Shown one piece after another: positions 60,191 to 64,000 of a DNA stretch of 64,000 bases. A program made the translations under genes and the position numbers. The stretch spans positions 248,001-312,000 of the forward strand of contig JAIUPK010000004.1 of the NCBI GenBank assembly GCA_020160915.1, written 5' to 3'. The stretch's first letter is position 1, and each line of letters opens with the position of its first letter. The notes under the pieces were generated by a model that saw only the letters and a program-made list of their open reading frames with translations, did not search any database and was not told the DNA's origin. The DNA comes from Actinomycetota bacterium. GTDB taxonomy: Bacteria; Actinomycetota; Actinomycetes; Actinomycetales; Microbacteriaceae.

Positions 60191-61487
60191 GATCGCCTGC
60201 CGCCACAACATCGGCGGGCACGAGCTCGCCCTCGAGCACTGTGGGCTGGCCGCGATGCAAGGTCGCGACAACGCGCCCCGGCAAGGTGCGGCCCAGGTAG
60301 GGCGAGTTCACGCTCTTGCCCCGAAGGTCCTCGACCGCGAAGGTGCGGGTCGCCGCTGTGTCGTAGAGCGTGAGGTGTGCGGGAGAGCCGACGGCGAACG
60401 GCGCTGCGTAGCCGTCGAGGAGGCCGATCTCAGCGGGCCGTGACGACATCACGCGCGCGACATCCGACCAGTTGAGCTGGCCGCTCTCGACAACCGCCGC
60501 GTGCACGACACTCAGTGCTGACTCGAGGCCAACCATGCCGTTGGCCGCCTCGTCCCACGCGCAGTCCTTCGCCTCGAGGGGGTGGGGTGCGTGGTCGGTC
60601 GCGACAATGTCGATGGTTCCGTCGGCGAGGGCGGCCCGCAGGGCGTGCACGTCCTCGTCCCGGCGCAGCGGCGGATTGACCTTGAAGCGCGCGTCGTAAC
60701 CGCGGGCGAGTTCTTCGGTGAGCAGCAGGTGGTGCGGGGTGACCTCGGCCGTGACATCCACGCCGCGGGCCTTCGCCCAACGGATGACCTCGACCGAGCC
60801 GGCGGTCGAGATGTGGCAGACGTGCAGTCTGGCGCCGACATGGTGGGCGAGGAGCACGTCGCGGGCGATGATCGACTCCTCGGCGACGGCCGGCCACCCG
60901 ACCAGTCCGAGTTCACCGGAGAGGGCGCCCTCGTTGAGCTGGGCACCCACGGTCAGGCGGGGCTCCTGCGCATGCTGGGCAACTACTCCGCCGAAGGTCT
61001 TCACGTACTCGAGGGCCCGGCGCATCAGCAGGGCGTCGTGCACGCAGTGCCCGTCATCGGAGAACACCCGCACCTGCGCGCGGGACTGCGCCATGGCGCC
61101 GATCTCTGCGAGCCGCTCCCCTGCGAGGCCAGCCGTCACCGCCCCGATGGGCCGTACAGTCACGTAGCCGTGCCGCTCCCCGAGGGACTGCACCTGCTCG
61201 ACGACACCAGCGGTGTCCTGCACGGGCATCGTGTTGGCCATCGCGAACACGGCCGTGTATCCACCGGCCGCGGCTGCACGTGACCCCGTGAGCACCGTCT
61301 CGCTCTGCTCGAAGCCGGGCTCGCGCAGGTGGGTGTGCAGGTCGACGAGACCGGGCAGTGCGAGCAGGCCCGACGCGTCAATCACCGTAGCTCCGGCCGG
61401 CGCAGCGTCGACAAAGACACCGTTGTCGATGAACAGGTCGCGGTTGCTTCCATCGGGTAGCACGGCACCCTTCACGTGGATGCTCAT
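60183..61487 (-). CDS. pyrC: Dihydroorotase
   Basis: The 434-residue amidohydrolase closes carbamoyl aspartate to dihydroorotate. [10 protein letters not shown] places metal ligands His51 and His53, and TDHAPH is the later metal-site motif. It is the class I (long) type usually paired with PyrB. ATG 61487 overlaps the pyrB stop by 4 nt. Confidence 0.95.
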   Translation of the reverse strand: MSIHVKGAVLPDGSNRDLFIDNGVFVDAAPAGATVIDASGLLALPGLVDLHTHLREPGFEQSETVLTGSRAAAAGGYTAVFAMANTMPVQDTAGVVEQVQSLGERHGYVTVRPIGAVTAGLAGERLAEIGAMAQSRAQVRVFSDDGHCVHDALLMRRALEYVKTFGGVVAQHAQEPRLTVGAQLNEGALSGELGLVGWPAVAEESIIARDVLLAHHVGARLHVCHISTAGSVEVIRWAKARGVDVTAEVTPHHLLLTEELARGYDARFKVNPPLRRDEDVHALRAALADGTIDIVATDHAPHPLEAKDCAWDEAANGMVGLESALSVVHAAVVESGQLNWSDVARVMSSRPAEIGLLDGYAAPFAVGSPAHLTLYDTAATRTFAVEDLRGKSVNSPYLGRTLPGRVVATLHRGQPTVLEGELVPADVVAAGDRG

Positions 61488-62428
61488 GAGTCACTTCCAG
61501 CGAGCAGCGAGTACAGCACAGCCATCCTTATCGAGACCCCGTTGGCGACCTGCTCGAGCACGGTCGACTGCACGGAGTCGGCAGCGGCGGCGGAGATCTC
61601 GAGGCCGCGGTTCATCGGCCCGGGGTGCATCACCATGCTAGCCGCTGGCAGGCGATCGACCCGGTCGTCGCCGAGCCCCCACTCCCGTGAATACTCCCGG
61701 GCGTTGGGGAAGAAGGCGGCATTCATCCTTTCGCTTTGAATGCGCAGCATCATGACCACATCGGGTGCCGAATCGATCGCGATGTCGAGGTCGTAGCCGA
61801 CGGTCACCGGCCAGTGACGTGTGTCGACCGGCAGCAGTGTCGCCGGCGCGACGAGGGAGACGTGGGCGCCCAGCGTCGTGAGCAGCCAGACGTTCGACCG
61901 GGCAACGCGCGAGTGCAGGATGTCTCCCACGATCGTCACCGCGACTCCGTCGAGACCGCGGCCTCGCGAGGCAACCCCGTGCAGTCGCTTGCGAATCGTG
62001 AACGCGTCGAGCAGCGCCTGGGTCGGATGCTCGTGAGTGCCGTCACCCGCATTGACGATGCCCGCGTCGATCCAGCCGCTGTCGGCGAGCACGCGCGGCG
62101 CACCGCTGGCCCCGTGGCGGATGACGACGGCATCCGCCCCCATGGCCGCGAGTGTCTGTGCGGTGTCCTTCAGGCTCTCGCCCTTGGAGACGCTCGAGCC
62201 CTTGGCGCTGAAGTTGATGACGTCGGCGCTCAATCGCTTGGCCGCGACTTCGAACGACACGCGGGTGCGCGTCGAGTCCTCGAAGAACAGGTTGACAACA
62301 GTCTTGCCCCGCAACGCCGGTAGCTTCTTGATCTCGCGGCCGGAGACGTCCGCCATGTCTTCCGCGATGTCCAGTAGCGCGACGACCTCGTCTCGGCGCA
62401 GGTCACGGGTGGAGAGCAGATGCCTCAC
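61484..62428 (-). CDS. pyrB: Aspartate carbamoyltransferase, catalytic subunit
   Basis: The 314-residue enzyme condenses carbamoyl phosphate with aspartate. STRTRVSFE is the carbamoyl phosphate site and HPTQALLD another conserved loop. No pyrI regulatory gene follows, consistent with the small, unregulated actinobacterial type. It overlaps pyrR and pyrC by 4 nt each. Confidence 0.96.
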   Translation of the reverse strand: MRHLLSTRDLRRDEVVALLDIAEDMADVSGREIKKLPALRGKTVVNLFFEDSTRTRVSFEVAAKRLSADVINFSAKGSSVSKGESLKDTAQTLAAMGADAVVIRHGASGAPRVLADSGWIDAGIVNAGDGTHEHPTQALLDAFTIRKRLHGVASRGRGLDGVAVTIVGDILHSRVARSNVWLLTTLGAHVSLVAPATLLPVDTRHWPVTVGYDLDIAIDSAPDVVMMLRIQSERMNAAFFPNAREYSREWGLGDDRVDRLPAASMVMHPGPMNRGLEISAAAADSVQSTVLEQVANGVSIRMAVLYSLLAGSDS

Positions 62429-62952
62429 TGGATCGTCACCCCCTCCTCGCCGTCGGTCTCCAAGAGCCGCACGTTGATGCGCTCATCTGTTGAGGTCGGC
62501 AGGTTCTTGCCCACGAAGTCCGCGCGAATCGGCAGCTCCCGATGGCCGCGATCGACGAGGGCGGCAAGGCGCACCGCACGCGGACGACCCAGGTCACTGA
62601 GGGCATCAAGAGCGGCCCGGATTGTGCGGCCCGAGTAGAGCACATCGTCGACGAGAATCACGGTCTTGCCGTCGATACCGCCAGCCGGGATGTCGGTCGG
62701 CGAGGGTGCGCGGGTCGGGTTCTTGGCGAGGTCGTCCCGGTACATCGTCACGTCGAGCGACCCTACGGTGCCGGAGCCGGGCTCGATGGAATCCAGGATC
62801 CCCGCGATGCGCCGCGCAAGAATGACTCCACGAGTCGGGATTCCGAGGAGAACGAGATCGGATGAACCGCGATTGGACTCCAGGATCTCGTGGGAGATCC
62901 GAGTCAACGCACGCGCGATATCAGCCTGCTGCAGCACGGAGCGTGCAGTCAT
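62425..62952 (-). CDS. pyrR: PyrR regulator / uracil phosphoribosyltransferase
   Basis: The 175-residue bifunctional protein senses UMP, binds pyr mRNA, and may also have uracil phosphoribosyltransferase activity. [17 protein letters not shown] is the PRPP-binding motif. ATG 62952 has a strong AAGGAGG (62958-62964). It is the first gene of the operon, and a PyrR-type RNA motif sits just before its ribosome site, so autogenous control is likely. Confidence 0.95.
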   Translation of the reverse strand: MTARSVLQQADIARALTRISHEILESNRGSSDLVLLGIPTRGVILARRIAGILDSIEPGSGTVGSLDVTMYRDDLAKNPTRAPSPTDIPAGGIDGKTVILVDDVLYSGRTIRAALDALSDLGRPRAVRLAALVDRGHRELPIRADFVGKNLPTSTDERINVRLLETDGEEGVTIQ

Positions 62953-62957
62953 TCTGA

Positions 62958-62990
62958 CCTCCTTCCCCGCCTCACAGGACGGAACTTAAA
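62958..62990 (-). promoter_or_regulatory. PyrR-binding RNA element next to the pyrR ribosome binding site
   Basis: On the minus strand 62969-62980 reads GTCCTGTGAGGC, which fits the PyrR recognition loop consensus (UCCNGNGAGGC). Flanking TTCC and GGAA can form the lower stem, and AAGGAGG (62958-62964) follows at once. The leader is too short for an additional terminator, so occupation by PyrR would most simply block translation, as reported for mycobacterial pyr mRNA. Confidence 0.7.
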
Positions 62991-63007
62991 GGAAACCTGT
63001 TGAGCCC

Positions 63008-63013
63008 ACTATA
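63008..63013 (-). promoter_or_regulatory. Promoter -10 of the pyr operon
   Basis: TATAGT on the minus strand is a good -10 element that would start transcription near 63001, giving a leader of about 50 nt that includes the PyrR motif. No consensus -35 is evident. Confidence 0.5.
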
Positions 63014-63084
63014 GCGCCCAGCGAGGGCACACCCGATGAGGGCGGACGGGACTTTAGCCTCTCGGGAGGGCGAGCGGGTCTGGA

Positions 63085-63090
63085 TACCAT
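63085..63090 (+). promoter_or_regulatory. Leaderless -10 element for ppk2
   Basis: TACCAT lies 6 nt before ATG 63097; GGGG in the spacer is too close to act as a ribosome site. Confidence 0.45.
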
Positions 63091-63096
63091 CGGGGC

Positions 63097-64000
63097 ATGT
63101 CGAAGGATGCCGCCGATTCCGCGCACCGGGAGTTCCCCGCCGCCGACCCGGGACAGGTCGATGTGACCCCCGAGATCGATGAACTCGGGGAACTCGAGGA
63201 GCTGCTCGGGGATGCCTCTCCGAACGCTGAGGCCGATCGGCGGGCGTGGCGCCAGGGCTACCCGTACAAGGCGAAGATGACCCGCCGCGACTACGAGAAC
63301 CAGAAGCGCCGCCTGCAAATCGAGCTGCTCAAGTTGCAGGCGTGGACGAAGGAGTCGGGCCAGAAGGTCGTCATCCTCTTCGAGGGCCGGGATGCCGCGG
63401 GCAAGGGTGGCGCGATCAAGCGCTTCATGGAGCATCTGAACCCCCGCGGGGCACGCGTCGTTGCGCTCGAGATCCCGACTGATCGGGAGCGCAGCCAGTG
63501 GTACTTCCAGCGCTACGTGCAGCACCTCCCCACCAGCGGCGAGATCGTGATGTTCGACCGTTCCTGGTACAACCGCGCAGGCGTCGAGCGCGTGATGGGT
63601 TACTGCTCGCCCCACGAATACCTCGAGTTCACGCGGTCGGCACCTGAGTTCGAGCGGATGCTCGTGCAGAGCGGCATCCATCTGATCAAGTTCTGGTTCT
63701 CCGTCGGGCGCGCCGAGCAGCGCGCCCGGTTCACGGCGCGCTCGCACGACGTCGTCAAACAGTGGAAACTCTCTCCCACGGACCTCGCGAGCCTCGACAA
63801 GTGGGACGACTACACCAGAGCGAAGGAGGCGATGTTCTTCTACACCGACACGCCGCTGGCGCCCTGGACGGTCGTCAAGTCCAATGACAAGAAGCGCGCG
63901 CGCATCGAGGCGATGCGGTGGGTGCTGAGCCTGTTCGACTACACAGGCAAGGACCGCGAGGTGGTCGCGGTTCCCGACTCACGGATCATCGGCAGCCCAG
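63097..64000 (+). CDS. ppk2: Polyphosphate kinase 2 (3' end outside window)
   Basis: The visible 301 residues match the PPK2 family, which uses polyphosphate to phosphorylate nucleotides (often GDP or ADP). After an acidic N-terminal tail of about 50 residues come the Walker A motif GRDAAGKGG (97-105) and the Walker B-like FDRSWYNRAGVE region (about 155-166), then the lid region. It is a one-domain form, divergent from pyrR. The gene runs off the window, so the C-terminus is unseen. Confidence 0.92.
   Translation, partial: MSKDAADSAHREFPAADPGQVDVTPEIDELGELEELLGDASPNAEADRRAWRQGYPYKAKMTRRDYENQKRRLQIELLKLQAWTKESGQKVVILFEGRDAAGKGGAIKRFMEHLNPRGARVVALEIPTDRERSQWYFQRYVQHLPTSGEIVMFDRSWYNRAGVERVMGYCSPHEYLEFTRSAPEFERMLVQSGIHLIKFWFSVGRAEQRARFTARSHDVVKQWKLSPTDLASLDKWDDYTRAKEAMFFYTDTPLAPWTVVKSNDKKRARIEAMRWVLSLFDYTGKDREVVAVPDSRIIGSP

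Noticed and set aside
62986-63747. 253-codon open frame antisense to ppk2
   Set aside because: Would overlap the PPK2 catalytic domain and the pyr promoter; no motif.

Overview
The window is a 64 kb piece of the core chromosome of a high-GC actinobacterium, most likely a member of Microbacteriaceae. Evidence for this: RbpA, OpcA, WhiA, an ANTAR response regulator, the HGxxPAAW and Trp-operon membrane proteins, a PriA without a Walker A motif, and an mIHF domain fused to guanylate kinase. Gene order follows blocks that I recall from Mycobacterium tuberculosis (zwf/opcA/pgl, gap/pgk/tpi/secG, uvrC/rapZ/whiA, uvrA/uvrB/coaE/rpsA/polA, trp/lgt/pyk, pyr/mihF-gmk/rpoZ/coaBC/metK/priA/fmt). I see no rRNA, prophage, insertion sequence, CRISPR array or foreign island. 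Coding density is very high: the longest gap without a gene is about 140 bp, so no stretch over 300 bp lacks a gene.

Layout. 1-3603 (+): end of pgi, then zwf, opcA and pgl, the oxidative pentose-phosphate entry. 3600-7285 (-): gap, pgk, tpiA, secG, rbpA. 7380-8006 (-): Mn-type sodA. 8121-17703 (-): coaE, uvrB, uvrA, uvrC, rapZ, whiA; uvrABC gives nucleotide excision repair. 17746-18351 (+): DUF4126 membrane protein, separated from rpsA (-) by a strong bidirectional terminator. 19997-24404 (-): a possibly co-transcribed set made of a DUF885 metallopeptidase, a thymidylate-synthase-like protein, an anchored phosphodiester glycosidase and a GT2-GtrA protein; this is the least conventional part. 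24428-28643: HPr, polA, a hotdog thioesterase with a gene remnant behind it, and an ANTAR regulator. 28683-28765: tRNA-Leu(CAA). 28818-37506 (-): pyk, gltD, gltB, lgt. 37520-44933 (-): one compact his-trp unit (hisE, hisG, hisF, hisI, trpE, membrane protein, HGxxPAAW protein, trpC, trpB, trpA). 44974-47857: FKBP, deaminase, rpe, rsmB. 47854-54411 (-): fmt, priA, metK, coaBC, rpoZ, mihF-gmk. 54408-62952 (-): pyrF, carB, carA, PH-like protein, pyrC, pyrB, pyrR. 63097-64000 (+): 5' part of ppk2.

How the genes work together. The pyr operon (pyrR to gmk) is a chain of seven overlapping reading frames behind a leader that carries a PyrR-type RNA motif next to the pyrR ribosome binding site, so UMP-dependent translational control is likely and may extend to the mIHF-Gmk fusion. 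Many transcription units start with TANNNT placed 6-7 nt upstream of an ATG or GTG with no Shine-Dalgarno (coaE, uvrB, uvrA, rapZ, polA, ANTAR regulator, DUF885, hisE, ppk2), pointing to widespread leaderless mRNAs. The clearest anomalies are an apparent ATT start codon for metK, a thymidylate synthase homologue with the phosphate-binding Arg replaced by His, loss of yvcK between rapZ and whiA, a collapsed gene remnant after the thioesterase, and an over-frequent heptamer GGATGCC. I see no obviously new multi-gene defence or biosynthetic system.
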